Shown one piece after another: positions 23,094 to 31,874 of a DNA stretch of 64,000 bases. Numbering within the stretch: position 1 is the stretch's first letter; each line of letters begins with the position of its first letter. The position numbers and the translations under genes are program-made. The notes below the pieces were generated by a model that ran no database searches, had not been told where the DNA came from, and saw nothing but the letters and a program-made list of their open reading frames with translations. The stretch comes from Bacteroidota bacterium (lineage in GTDB: Bacteria > Bacteroidota > Bacteroidia > Chitinophagales > Chitinophagaceae), in the NCBI GenBank assembly GCA_018268085.1, contig JAFDXE010000006.1, forward strand, positions 62,001 through 126,000. Direction: 5' to 3'.

Positions 23094-26000
23094 TTATTGT
23101 TTAATGAACTTTTCAGTAACAATATTTCCGGCATTGTTTACTTTAATTACATAAACACCACTGGCCAGTTTTGATACGTCAACCGATTGAGGATTGCGAA
23201 CAAATTTTTGTTGCAACACTACAACACCCTTTGCATCCATCACTACAAAACTACTGTTATTGTTTATTTCACCTGACAAGCCGATATTAAGTGTACTTGT
23301 AACTGGGTTTGGATATAGTGCAACCGGATTTTTTTCAGAAACAACCGAAACCGGGATCGAAATATCCCTGGTAGCAGTTCCCAATTGCACTTTTAATGTA
23401 TAACAGGTAGTGGAACTGTTTGCACCACTGTAGCCATACACCTGTGCATAATATGTTCCGGCAGCAGCAGTGTAACTAATCGTTTCACTTGTTGTACTTC
23501 CGTTTTGAGAAATACCAACCTGTGTGCCTGCACTGTTCAATAATTTCAAATCAAAATCTGCAGGTAATGTTGAAAGTGTAACTGTTATGGTTCCGCCTGT
23601 TGTAATCACAAATTTGTAATTATCTACATCAGCAGAAGGGCTGATTAACCCGGTAACATTTGTATTGAACGGAATGGTAGCAGCTCCGGATGTAGTACCA
23701 TTTGTTGAATTATCGTAGCTGCTTTGACATCCGGTAATCGCAGTAGCCGTTGCTTTGATGGTATAACAGGTTGCGCTGTTGGCACCATTGTAACCGATCA
23801 CTTTAATGTAATAGGTTCCGGCAGCCTGGCTGGTTAATGAAACCGTTTCTGTTGCAGTTGATCCTGCACCTGAACCTATCTGCGTTCCGGCACTGTTGTA
23901 AATGTATAGATCAAAATCTACACCCGATGGGCCAACCAAATTGTACACGATATTGCTGGTTGCGGTTGTAGTGATTTTATAGTAATCGATATCCGTAGTA
24001 CTGCTGATCGCAGCCGAATTTGTTACTCCGGAACTGATAGCAGCAGCCGTTGCCTGTGTTTCATTAGGCTCAAATGCTGTTGCGCAGGTTGATGCAGCAG
24101 TTGTTGTAAACTGTGCAGCAGTTGCAGTGCTTGAACCTGAAGAACAATTTGTAGTTACTCTCCAATCGTAAACTGTTGACGCCAACAAACCTGTAATCGT
24201 TGCAGTAGTTCCGGTTTGTGCTGTTGAAAAACTGGTCCAGGTTGATGATGTATTCAATTTATAATCTACCGCATAACTCACCGCACCGCTCACTGCAGTC
24301 CAGCTTACTGTTGCACTGTTCGATGTAACCGTTGAACTTAATCCTGCAGGAGCATTACAAGCCGCAGGAGCTGTTGTTGTAAACTGTGCTGAAGTAGCGG
24401 AAGTTGTGCCTGATGGACAAGTTGCGCTTACCCTCCAGTCATATACTGAAGATGCGGATAAACCGGTAAGATTTGCCGACGTTCCAGTTTGAGCAGTTGA
24501 GAAACTGGTCCAGGTTGATGATGAATTTAACTTATAATCTACAGCATAACTGGTAGCAGCACTCACTGCTGACCAGCTAACGGTTGCACTGTTTGCGGTA
24601 ACAGCAGAAGATGACAGTCCTGTTGGAGCCGTGCAAGGTACAAGCGTTGTAAACTGAGCCGAAGCTGCAGCACCGGTTCCGCTACTACAGGTTGCCGTTA
24701 CTCTCCAGTTATATAAAGTTCCGGAAGCAAGTCCGGTTAAATTCGCCGTTGTTGCTGTTTGAGCAGTAGAGAAACTTGTCCAGGTTGCAGATGTATTCAA
24801 TTTATAATCCACCGCATAACTGTTTGCACCGCTTACTGCAGTCCAGCTAACAGTGGCACCGGTTGTTGTTATAGCAGATGAACTTAAGCCAGTTGCCGTT
24901 CCGCAGGAAGAACCGGCAGTAATGGTAAAGTTTGCATTGGATATGTCGAAGAAAATATTTCCAACAGCTTCTACTTTAATTCTCGCAGTGGTAGTAGGTG
25001 TATTTGGAATGACCAATGTTTCTGTTCCATCGTTTGGAGTACTTGCGATCAACACTGTTGGGAAGGTTTGACCTCCGTCTGTTGACAATGAAATTTTTAC
25101 ATTGGCACAACTTACGGGTGCAGCCGTAGTACTTGCTACGCTCCAGGTTATAGCCTGGGAAGAACCACCGGCCCATGATACAGCAGTGTTTGGTGAAGTA
25201 ACGGCAAACGGCCCGGATGCGGCACTAACGGTAACAACCATATCAGCAAATTGTGTCTGACCAACATTTACCGGAGCTGTAGAACTGTAAGGAGCGTTAT
25301 CCCTAACCGTTAGCCTGAAGTTTAATGTTCTTGCCACTGAACTCAGTGCTTCGGTAGTTACACCGGCATCTCCACCTGTCATCGGGCCGGTTGTAGTGGC
25401 ACCGGCAAGAATGCTCGATAATTGAGGAAAATATCTTGTAGGTGATGTTGTGGGTCTGAAAGAGATCCAGTTTGGTCCCGTAGCTTTTGTCGCACTTGCC
25501 TTACTGTTTGCATTGGTTTGTGAAGAAGATGCATTGTCGTTTTGCTCCCAGCAATAAGTGAGTACATCAGTACTGTTTGCATCTGTTGCCGAACCGGTAA
25601 GCGAAAACGGCGTACTGATAGGTATGGTATAGTTCGTTAATGTTGCAACAACTGGTGTTGAATTGGTAATAGTAGTGGTAACCGGGCATGTTTTTGAATT
25701 CAGGTTGGTTTGAATTTGTGCAATGGATGCCTGGTGATAAATATCAATTGAGTGTGAGGCTACATCATAAGAAGTGATACCTGCATAACCCATAATGGTG
25801 ATTCCTGAACCTATTTCTTTATTTACACCTGTTCCTTCATTTGCATAAGAGAATGTATGATTAGCTCCCATCTGGTGACCAACTTCATGCACAACATAAT
25901 CAATATCAAAATTGTCGCCCTGCGGAATTCCGTCTGCAGGAGAAGTAAATCCACTTCCTTTAGAACCATTGGTACAGATGCAACCGATACAACCAGCATT

Positions 26001-26924
26001 GCCTCCGCCACCCGATGCACCAAATAAGTGCCCGATATCATAATTGGCTTCGCCGATTACAGAGGTTAAGGTGCTTTGCAACTCACTATTCCATGCACCT
26101 CCTGCGCCTGTTGATGCTGCTGAGTAAGGATCTGTAGAAGCATTGTAATAAAAAACAGATGTAGTACTGGCAATAAGATTCAAATGCACGGCTAGGTCTT
26201 TTTCATAAACACCGTTACAACGGGTGAGTGTATTGTTAACTGCTGCAAGTACGAGCGATACTTGTGACGCACTTGTTGCACCAAAGTAATTGGAATATTC
26301 TGCAGTAACGGACTGGGCCAAACGCATTGTTTTTAAGTTTCCGCCTGATCTGGCAGTAGCATTGGTAACTGCAGTATTTAAACCCGCAACAACCGGTTGT
26401 TCTACTGTTGAACATGACCAGGGCAATCCTGATGCATTTCTATGAGATTTAAATGCAGCGTAAACAGTATGATCCTGTGAATAGGGTTCTATGAATTCAT
26501 TGTCTTTGTCTGTTCTGAATATCATTGTTTGAATGCCTTGCGGAGAAATGCTCAGTTTTAAAGTAGCCGAAGGATCAGTGATGCCTCTTCCTGAAAATGC
26601 ACGGATCTCAGGAAACTGCGCCTGCAATGCAGGTTCAAAATTGGAAGCTTCAAAAACTTCGAACTGCTCAATCTGTCCATCTGCATTGGGCAGAGAGATG
26701 TTGGTAGAATGTCTTTGCCGGTTATCGGCACAGGTAAATAATTCCTGGCGGATAGCAGATAAATTGAGATCAAATAATTTGAATTCTTTTGGAAAGGTCA
26801 GTCTTGATACTGCCTTATCCGTTGCCACCCTTGCAGCATTGATATGTGCAGTCCAGTAAGTTTTTTGTGCTTTTACTGTAAATGCCAATGAACAGGCAAG
26901 TAAAAACAAAATTTGTTTTCTCAT
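23094..26924 (-). CDS. T9SS-secreted reprolysin-like zinc metalloprotease with FN3 and PPC domains
   Basis: A 1276-residue secreted protease. Order: Sec signal (1-19, ending V-K-A-Q), propeptide-like region (20-200), and a metzincin-like catalytic domain with H-E-x-x-H-x-x-G-x-x-H at 346-356. A beta-rich region follows to about 670, then three fibronectin type III repeats at about 671-760, 761-855 and 855-941. Two PPC-type domains lie at about 945-1185. A C-terminal T9SS sorting domain (about 1195-1276) has L-Y-P-N-P-V-T, G-V-Y-V-I-K-V and a final E-K-F-I-K-Q. It is exported across the outer membrane by the type IX system. Substrates are unknown; extracellular protein degradation is likely. 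Confidence 0.9.
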   Translation of the reverse strand: MRKQILFLLACSLAFTVKAQKTYWTAHINAARVATDKAVSRLTFPKEFKLFDLNLSAIRQELFTCADNRQRHSTNISLPNADGQIEQFEVFEASNFEPALQAQFPEIRAFSGRGITDPSATLKLSISPQGIQTMIFRTDKDNEFIEPYSQDHTVYAAFKSHRNASGLPWSCSTVEQPVVAGLNTAVTNATARSGGNLKTMRLAQSVTAEYSNYFGATSASQVSLVLAAVNNTLTRCNGVYEKDLAVHLNLIASTTSVFYYNASTDPYSAASTGAGGAWNSELQSTLTSVIGEANYDIGHLFGASGGGGNAGCIGCICTNGSKGSGFTSPADGIPQGDNFDIDYVVHEVGHQMGANHTFSYANEGTGVNKEIGSGITIMGYAGITSYDVASHSIDIYHQASIAQIQTNLNSKTCPVTTTITNSTPVVATLTNYTIPISTPFSLTGSATDANSTDVLTYCWEQNDNASSSQTNANSKASATKATGPNWISFRPTTSPTRYFPQLSSILAGATTTGPMTGGDAGVTTEALSSVARTLNFRLTVRDNAPYSSTAPVNVGQTQFADMVVTVSAASGPFAVTSPNTAVSWAGGSSQAITWSVASTTAAPVSCANVKISLSTDGGQTFPTVLIASTPNDGTETLVIPNTPTTTARIKVEAVGNIFFDISNANFTITAGSSCGTATGLSSSAITTTGATVSWTAVSGANSYAVDYKLNTSATWTSFSTAQTATTANLTGLASGTLYNWRVTATCSSGTGAAASAQFTTLVPCTAPTGLSSSAVTANSATVSWSAVSAATSYAVDYKLNSSSTWTSFSTAQTGTSANLTGLSASSVYDWRVSATCPSGTTSATSAQFTTTAPAACNAPAGLSSTVTSNSATVSWTAVSGAVSYAVDYKLNTSSTWTSFSTAQTGTTATITGLLASTVYDWRVTTNCSSGSSTATAAQFTTTAASTCATAFEPNETQATAAAISSGVTNSAAISSTTDIDYYKITTTATSNIVYNLVGPSGVDFDLYIYNSAGTQIGSGAGSTATETVSLTSQAAGTYYIKVIGYNGANSATCYTIKATATAITGCQSSYDNSTNGTTSGAATIPFNTNVTGLISPSADVDNYKFVITTGGTITVTLSTLPADFDLKLLNSAGTQVGISQNGSTTSETISYTAAAGTYYAQVYGYSGANSSTTCYTLKVQLGTATRDISIPVSVVSEKNPVALYPNPVTSTLNIGLSGEINNNSSFVVMDAKGVVVLQQKFVRNPQSVDVSKLASGVYVIKVNNAGNIVTEKFIKQ
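24100..24910 (-). repeat. Three tandem ~270-bp repeats encoding FN3 domains
   Basis: Three consecutive units inside the metalloprotease gene share long nearly identical stretches, for example the segment encoding S-Y-A-V-D-Y-K-L-N-x-S, at about 24240-24275, 24515-24550 and 24780-24815. Spacing is about 270-275 bp. Such similarity at DNA level suggests recent duplication or gene conversion among the repeats. Confidence 0.75.
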
Positions 26925-27178
26925 AGACGTGTTGTTTGGTTGTTTGGTTATTTGGTTTATTGAATGATTAGCGTTGAATTTAATTATGTTTTTTTACAAT
27001 AAAAAAAATACTAGGTCAATAAAATAAAAAATCGGCCGAAAAAAGTCACATTAACTGAAGAAATTGTAGTATCCTGGATTTGAATTTAAAACTGTGAGTA
27101 TCGGAATTTGCACTGGACTGCAAACCTCTGCCGGTTGAATAAATTAATACAACAGCAATTATGAGTTAATTTGCATCC

Positions 27179-27838
27179 ATGTATCAACGAATCATAGCCC
27201 TGTTAAAAAAAGACATCTTGCTGGAACTCCGCCAGCAGCATACTTTTTATGGCATTCTGTTATACATAGCTTCTACCGTGTACGTATTGCATTTGTCGAT
27301 GCCCGATAATCCGGATGCCGATGTGTGGAACAGCCTCTTCTGGGTAATACAATTATTCGTTTGTGTAAATACCGTGGCAAAAAGTTTTTTACAGGAAAGC
27401 CGCGGGCGCATGTTGTATTTCTATACTATAGCTTCCCCTGTTGAGTTTATTATCGCCAAATTATTATTCAATCTTTTACTGATGCTGCTGATGAGCATCG
27501 TAAGCCTGGTACTGTTTTATATTTTGCTCAATAACCCGGTAAACGATGGTTTTAAATTTATTGGTATCGTTTTACTGGGCGGCATTAGCCTGAGCCTGGT
27601 ATTTTCAGTAATGAGTGCCATAGCTGCCAAAGCCCAGCACAACGCGGCTTTGATTGCCATACTCGGATTCCCGGTAATTCTCCCGCAGTTATTATTATTA
27701 ATGCGCCTGAGCAAATCTGCTTTCCAGGAAGTATTCAGGGAAGGTGCAATCCTTCAGCTTGCCGGTCTTATAGGCCTGCTGGATCTGCTGGTGATTGTAA
27801 TGGCTGTAATACTGTTCCCGTATTTATGGAAAGAGTAA
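27179..27838 (+). CDS. ccmB: Heme exporter CcmB
   Basis: A 219-residue inner-membrane protein with six predicted helices. The N-terminal segment L-L-K-K-D-I-L-L-E-L-R and the F-x-Q-E-S-R-G-R-x-L-Y motif are conserved in CcmB, the permease subunit of the CcmAB ABC complex in cytochrome c maturation. The ATPase CcmA is not next to it. CcmC/CcsA and CcmD-like genes follow on the same strand, about 100 bp downstream, behind their own candidate promoter. Confidence 0.88.
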   Translation: MYQRIIALLKKDILLELRQQHTFYGILLYIASTVYVLHLSMPDNPDADVWNSLFWVIQLFVCVNTVAKSFLQESRGRMLYFYTIASPVEFIIAKLLFNLLLMLLMSIVSLVLFYILLNNPVNDGFKFIGIVLLGGISLSLVFSVMSAIAAKAQHNAALIAILGFPVILPQLLLLMRLSKSAFQEVFREGAILQLAGLIGLLDLLVIVMAVILFPYLWKE

Positions 27839-27903
27839 CGGGAACCGTAAACCAGAAGCTCAAAGCTTCTAACAATTTTCTCTTTCATATTCCCGATTCC
27901 CCA

Positions 27904-27911
27904 TAACTTTG
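27904..27911 (+). promoter_or_regulatory. Candidate -7 box (TAACTTTG) for ccsA
   Basis: TAACTTTG matches TAnnTTTG. It overlaps an in-frame TTG at 27909, which argues that the gene starts at the GTG at 27939, about 24 bases after the expected transcription start. Confidence 0.5.
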
Positions 27912-27938
27912 CGCCACTCATTTAAAAAATGCAGGCTG

Positions 27939-28637
27939 GTGAATAAAAGCTGGTGGAAAATATTGTCTTTTGTTTTATTGCTGTACACGGTTATTTGTGG
28001 CTTCCTGCTTGATGTTCCCCGTTTACCCATTCTCAACGAAACCATCCGCAACCTGTACTTCCATGTGTGTATGTGGTTTGCCATGATGATCCTCTTCATT
28101 GTAAGTTTTGTTTACAGTATAAAATACCTGCGGGGTTTTGATTACCGCAATGATATATTTGCACACAATTTTGCATCGGTTGGTTGTATAATGGGCATAC
28201 TCGGTTATGCAACGGGCATTATCTGGGTGTCTGTAACCTGGGTTACCGACCAGGGACAATCGCTCGGGAGTGTATTAAAAGAACCCAAGCTTATAGGTGC
28301 GGCAATCGCATTGTTGATTTACGGGGCTTACTTTGTGCTTCGGGGTTCTTTCACCGATATCGACAAAAGAGCCAGGATAAGTGCCGTATATAATATTTTC
28401 GCATTTGCCATGCTGTTTCCAAGTATTTGGATAATTCCCAGATTGGTTGGAAGTTTACACCCCGGAGCACCCGGCAGCGATAGTGGTAACCCGGCATTGG
28501 ATAAAAATGATATGGATGCAGGAATGAGAGCTGTGTTTTACCCTGCGGTGATTGGCTGGACCTTACTCGGGGCCTGGATCGCAACGTTAAGAATACGGAT
28601 TGAACTATTGAGAGATAAAAAATTATTACATGGGTAA
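27939..28637 (+). CDS. ccsA: Cytochrome c biogenesis protein CcsA/CcmC
   Basis: About 232 residues with six membrane helices; a heme-handling protein of the CcmC/CcsA family that presents heme for cytochrome c maturation. Conserved elements are the first loop ending N-L-Y-F-H-V-C-M-W (heme-ligand histidine) and the tryptophan-containing loop G-I-I-W-V-S-V-T-W, a degenerate form of the WWD motif. G-A-A-I-A-L-L-I-Y-x-A-Y-F-V-L-R is typical of Bacteroidota versions. Start GTG 27939 is preferred because a promoter box lies just upstream. The next gene overlaps its end by eight bases. Confidence 0.85.
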   Translation: MNKSWWKILSFVLLLYTVICGFLLDVPRLPILNETIRNLYFHVCMWFAMMILFIVSFVYSIKYLRGFDYRNDIFAHNFASVGCIMGILGYATGIIWVSVTWVTDQGQSLGSVLKEPKLIGAAIALLIYGAYFVLRGSFTDIDKRARISAVYNIFAFAMLFPSIWIIPRLVGSLHPGAPGSDSGNPALDKNDMDAGMRAVFYPAVIGWTLLGAWIATLRIRIELLRDKKLLHG

Positions 28638-28878
28638 AAATATTGTTACAAGGATTTCGTTTTGGTTTTCCCGTTTGGCTTTGCTGCCAGCCTTGCTACT
28701 AATATGTAACACAGTTACAGCCCAGGAAAAAGTAGAGATGGCCGATACAATGCGAAGCAACGGTAAAATTTATATTGTTGTTGCTGTTTGTGTAACCATT
28801 CTTGTTGGCTTGTTCATCTATGTAATGAGTATCGACAGGAAGATCAAAAAAATGGAAAAAGAAAAAACTGACTTTTAA
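28630..28878 (+). CDS. CcmD-like small membrane protein
   Basis: An 82-residue protein with an N-terminal signal-like helix ending T-A-Q (about residue 31) and one central membrane helix (about 47-67), followed by a charged K-x-x-K-K-M-E-K-E-K tail. Small proteins with one helix and a charged tail directly after ccmC act as CcmD in heme delivery; this assignment is from position and topology more than sequence. It overlaps ccsA by eight bases and is followed by a terminator. Confidence 0.65.
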   Translation: MGKNIVTRISFWFSRLALLPALLLICNTVTAQEKVEMADTMRSNGKIYIVVAVCVTILVGLFIYVMSIDRKIKKMEKEKTDF

Positions 28879-28890
28879 TAAAGGCTTGCA

Positions 28891-28908
28891 GGAGCTTCGG
28901 CTCTTTTT
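28891..28908 (+). terminator. Terminator after the ccm genes
   Basis: GAGC and GCTC pair around a stable TTCG tetraloop (28892-28903), followed by five T. The stem is short, so it is probable rather than certain. Confidence 0.5.
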
Positions 28909-28928
28909 AATAAATTAAAAACAAACAT

Positions 28929-30350
28929 ATGTCTTCAAATCAACAGTATAGCTTTTTTCAGAGCGTTGAAAAAAGTTTCGACAAAGCTGCTAAGTTTACC
29001 AATTTCGATCCGGGTATCCTGGAACAAATCAAAGCATGTAACAGTGTTTATCAAATGCGTTTCCCACTTAAGAGAGATGACGGAAGCGTAGAAGTAATTG
29101 AAGCTTATCGTGTACAACATAGCCATCACAAAACGCCTTGTAAAGGTGGAATTCGTTTCAGCGACGAAGTAAACCAGGATGAAGTAATGGCATTGGCATC
29201 CCTGATGACTTACAAATGTGCCATTGTAAACGTACCATTCGGTGGCGGTAAAGGTGGTATCAAAATCAACCCACGCAAATACAGCGTTTACGAACTTGAA
29301 AAAATTACCCGTCGTTATACCAGCGAACTCGTTAAGAAAAATTTCATCGGCCCCGGCATTGATGTTCCCGCTCCCGACTACGGAACCGGTTCAAGAGAAA
29401 TGGCCTGGATCGTTGATACCTATGCATCTTTAAAACCAGGTGAAATTGATGCTGCCGGTTGTGTTACCGGTAAACCAGTTACACAGGGTGGTGTTCGTGG
29501 ACGTACAGAAGCAACAGGCTTGGGTGTATTCTACGGAATCCGTGAAGTATGCAACATGCCGGATGTTATGAAAAAGCTCGGCCTCGAAATGGGCATTAAA
29601 GGCAAGAGAGTGGTGGTTCAGGGTATCGGAAACGTGGGTTACCACTGCGCAAAATTCTTCCGTGAAAATGGTGCGATCGTAATCTGTATTTCAGAACATG
29701 ATGGCGCCGTATTCAATGCAAATGGTGTAAATGAAGAAGAATTAATTCAACACAGAAACAAAACAGGATCTATCCTGGATGCACCGGGAACTACAAAACT
29801 GGCGCACTCCAATGATGCATTGGAACTGGAATGTGATATCCTGATTCCTGCGGCGCTGGAGAATGTGATCAATGGTGATAATGCACCAAGAATAAAAGCT
29901 AAGATCATTGGCGAAGCGGCTAACGGCCCTTGTACTCCTGAAGCAGACGAAGTATTTGTAAAGAAAGGAATTCTTTGCGTACCGGATATGTACCTGAATG
30001 CAGGTGGCGTAACGGTTAGTTATTTCGAATGGTTGAAAAACCTAAGCCACGTTCGTTATGGCCGTATGGAAAAACGTTTTTCAGAAAACCTGAATACACG
30101 TATCCTTGGTCAAATTGAAGATTTAACCGGTAAAAAAGTTAATGAAACAGAACGTGCACACATCATGCATGGTGCGGATGAGGTTGACCTGGTTCACAGC
30201 GGACTGGAAGAAACCATGATCACCGCAACAAGAGAGATCATGCACATCTGGCAAAGCAATCCTGAAATACCGGATATGCGTACAGCCGCTTACGTTAGTG
30301 CGATCAACAAAGTAGCAACCAGCTATGCTGAACTGGGTATTTTCCCATAA
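28929..30350 (+). CDS. gdhA: Glutamate dehydrogenase (Glu/Leu/Phe/Val family)
   Basis: A 473-residue cytosolic enzyme interconverting glutamate and 2-oxoglutarate plus ammonia. The dimerisation/catalytic domain has K-G-G-I-R-F, the catalytic-lysine segment K-C-A-I-V-N-V-P-F-G-G-G-K-G-G and P-A-P-D-Y-G-T. The Rossmann domain has V-V-Q-G-I-G-N-V-G (G-x-G-x-x-G-type), and later E-A-A-N-G-P-C-T-P-E-A-D. Length is typical of the 420-475-residue class. Cofactor preference (NAD or NADP) is not clear. It is a single-gene unit with a strong terminator. Confidence 0.92.
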   Translation: MSSNQQYSFFQSVEKSFDKAAKFTNFDPGILEQIKACNSVYQMRFPLKRDDGSVEVIEAYRVQHSHHKTPCKGGIRFSDEVNQDEVMALASLMTYKCAIVNVPFGGGKGGIKINPRKYSVYELEKITRRYTSELVKKNFIGPGIDVPAPDYGTGSREMAWIVDTYASLKPGEIDAAGCVTGKPVTQGGVRGRTEATGLGVFYGIREVCNMPDVMKKLGLEMGIKGKRVVVQGIGNVGYHCAKFFRENGAIVICISEHDGAVFNANGVNEEELIQHRNKTGSILDAPGTTKLAHSNDALELECDILIPAALENVINGDNAPRIKAKIIGEAANGPCTPEADEVFVKKGILCVPDMYLNAGGVTVSYFEWLKNLSHVRYGRMEKRFSENLNTRILGQIEDLTGKKVNETERAHIMHGADEVDLVHSGLEETMITATREIMHIWQSNPEIPDMRTAAYVSAINKVATSYAELGIFP

Positions 30351-30368
30351 TAGTTCGCAAAACGATAT

Positions 30369-30403
30369 AAAAAAATCCCGTGTTTACTTACACGGGATTT
30401 TTT
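30369..30403. terminator. Terminator after glutamate dehydrogenase
   Basis: A 14-bp perfect stem (AAAAAATCCCGTGT with its complement) closes the loop TTACTT. A- and T-runs on both sides suit termination from both strands, including the convergent gene at 30436. Confidence 0.85.
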
Positions 30404-30435
30404 ATTTAATTGAAGATGAACCAATCCGAAAATAG

Positions 30436-30876
30436 TTATTGTTCAAAACACGGGAGCGACGCTGTTGCATTAAATGCATTCCCGGATTTTATAAACCCAT
30501 AACAATAGAGCCCGTTCGTAATCACAACATATCCTGCCTGTATATTACTATTATACCTCAAAACCTGTTGCAGTGTTTTTTCGGATAACTCAACGTTCAT
30601 TTCCTTGCATTCCACGATCATAAAAGGCAATGCAGCTCTGTCGTAAACCACAAGATCAAAACGCTTCTTAACATCTCCCAGCATCAGTTGCTTCTCTACT
30701 GCAATTAATGATGGTGGATAGTTCAACACTTCAACCAGGAATAATAAAAAGTTTTGCCTTACCCATTCTTCCGGGCTAAGAACCACCCATCTTTTCCGAA
30801 TGAAACAGAACACCAGTTCTTTCCCATCCTGTTGCTTAATCAACGGCTTCTTTTCCGGGTAATTTATCTTAATCAT
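30436..30876 (-). CDS. Stand-alone HsdR N-terminal-like nuclease-fold protein
   Basis: A 146-residue protein resembling the N-terminal domain of type I restriction endonuclease R subunits, as a stand-alone protein. A PD-(D/E)xK-like core is visible: R-F-D-L-V-V-Y-D near residue 72-79, and F-M-I-V-E-C-K-E near 85-92, followed by a Q-Q-V-L-R-Y-N helix. No HsdM, HsdS or helicase gene is nearby, so it is not a full restriction system. Such solitary proteins are frequent in Bacteroidota and their role is unknown. Confidence 0.72.
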   Translation of the reverse strand: MIKINYPEKKPLIKQQDGKELVFCFIRKRWVVLSPEEWVRQNFLLFLVEVLNYPPSLIAVEKQLMLGDVKKRFDLVVYDRAALPFMIVECKEMNVELSEKTLQQVLRYNSNIQAGYVVITNGLYCYGFIKSGNAFNATASLPCFEQ

Positions 30877-31039
30877 GCTGTAAATATCCTGTAAAGATCA
30901 GCATTTCGTTTATTCGTAACCGCTTATTATTGGCTTTTTTAACTCTGCATATGCCCTTTTACCTGCCCTCAAATACCGAAGGGCTCATCCTGAAAACAGA
31001 TTTGCTGTTTAATTTGTAATTTTATCTGAATTAAAATTT

Positions 31040-31810
31040 ATGAAGACAAAAGAAGACATCGTAGAAAACTGGTTGCCCAGGTACACAGGAGAAAAAATTT
31101 CAAATTTTGGTGAATACATCCTGCTCACCAATTTTTCCAATTATGTAAAAATGTTTGCAGAATGGAACAATGTAGCAATTGTTGGTACAGACCGGCCAAT
31201 GCAATGTGCTACGGCAAATAACATTACAATCATAAATTTTGGGATGGGTAGTCCGGGTGCGGCTACTGTAATGGATCTGCTGTCTGCCATCAAACCCAAA
31301 GCTGTTTTGTTCCTCGGTAAATGTGGCGGCCTGAAAAAACGCAATAAGATAGGCGACCTCGTTTTACCTATTGCAGCAATACGGGGTGAAGGTACGAGCA
31401 ACGATTATTTTCCACCGGAAGTGCCGGCGCTTCCTGCATTCGCACTGCAAAAAGCCATCTCAACAACCATCAGGGATTATGAAGTAGATTACTGGACGGG
31501 TGTATGTTATACAACCAACCGCCGTGTTTGGGAACATGACGATACCTTTAAAGAATACCTGCAGAAAGTAAGGGCTTATGCCATTGATATGGAAACTGCC
31601 ACCATTTTCACCGTAGGTTTCTATAATAAAATTCCAACAGGCGCCTTGTTGCTCGTGAGCGATTCGCCCATGGTGCCGGAAGGTGTAAAAACAGAAGCGA
31701 GCGATGTTTCCGTAACGGCAAAATTTGTGGAAACACATTTAAAGATTGGTATCGATTCGCTGAAACAATTGATCAATGACGGGCTTACGGTACGACACCT
31801 GAAATTCTGA
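31040..31810 (+). CDS. amn: AMP nucleosidase
   Basis: A 256-residue nucleoside-phosphorylase-fold enzyme that splits AMP into adenine and ribose 5-phosphate. Family segments are I-I-N-F-G-M-G-S-P-G-A-A-T, the phosphate/purine region F-L-G-K-C-G-G-L-K, and A-I-D-M-E-T-A-T with the catalytic acid region S-D-S-P. It is the short Bacteroidota form, lacking the N-terminal regulatory domain of the 480-residue enterobacterial Amn. It ends in a hairpin terminator that overlaps the apparent 5' end of the next reading frame. Confidence 0.88.
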   Translation: MKTKEDIVENWLPRYTGEKISNFGEYILLTNFSNYVKMFAEWNNVAIVGTDRPMQCATANNITIINFGMGSPGAATVMDLLSAIKPKAVLFLGKCGGLKKRNKIGDLVLPIAAIRGEGTSNDYFPPEVPALPAFALQKAISTTIRDYEVDYWTGVCYTTNRRVWEHDDTFKEYLQKVRAYAIDMETATIFTVGFYNKIPTGALLLVSDSPMVPEGVKTEASDVSVTAKFVETHLKIGIDSLKQLINDGLTVRHLKF

Positions 31811-31826
31811 TAAGTAAAACACACTG

Positions 31827-31860
31827 ATGCCGGGAACATATACCGGCATTTATTTTTTTT
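31827..31860 (+). terminator. Terminator after AMP nucleosidase
   Basis: ATGCCGG (31827-31833) and CCGGCAT (31843-31849) pair across a nine-base loop, followed by a long T-rich tail. The first base of the stem is the ATG that would otherwise lengthen the following ABC ATPase by 16 codons. Confidence 0.75.
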
Positions 31861-31874
31861 CTGAATCATACGCA

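Noticed and set aside
27909..27938. TTG start for ccsA at 27909
   Set aside because: The TTG is part of the TAACTTTG promoter box, so the GTG at 27939 is more plausible.
30436..30876. Type I restriction-modification locus
   Set aside because: Only an HsdR N-terminal-like domain is present, with no methylase, specificity or helicase gene near it.
31827..31874. Longer ABC ATPase starting at ATG 31827
   Set aside because: These 16 codons coincide with the hairpin and T-run of the AMP nucleosidase terminator; the family N-terminus begins at 31875.
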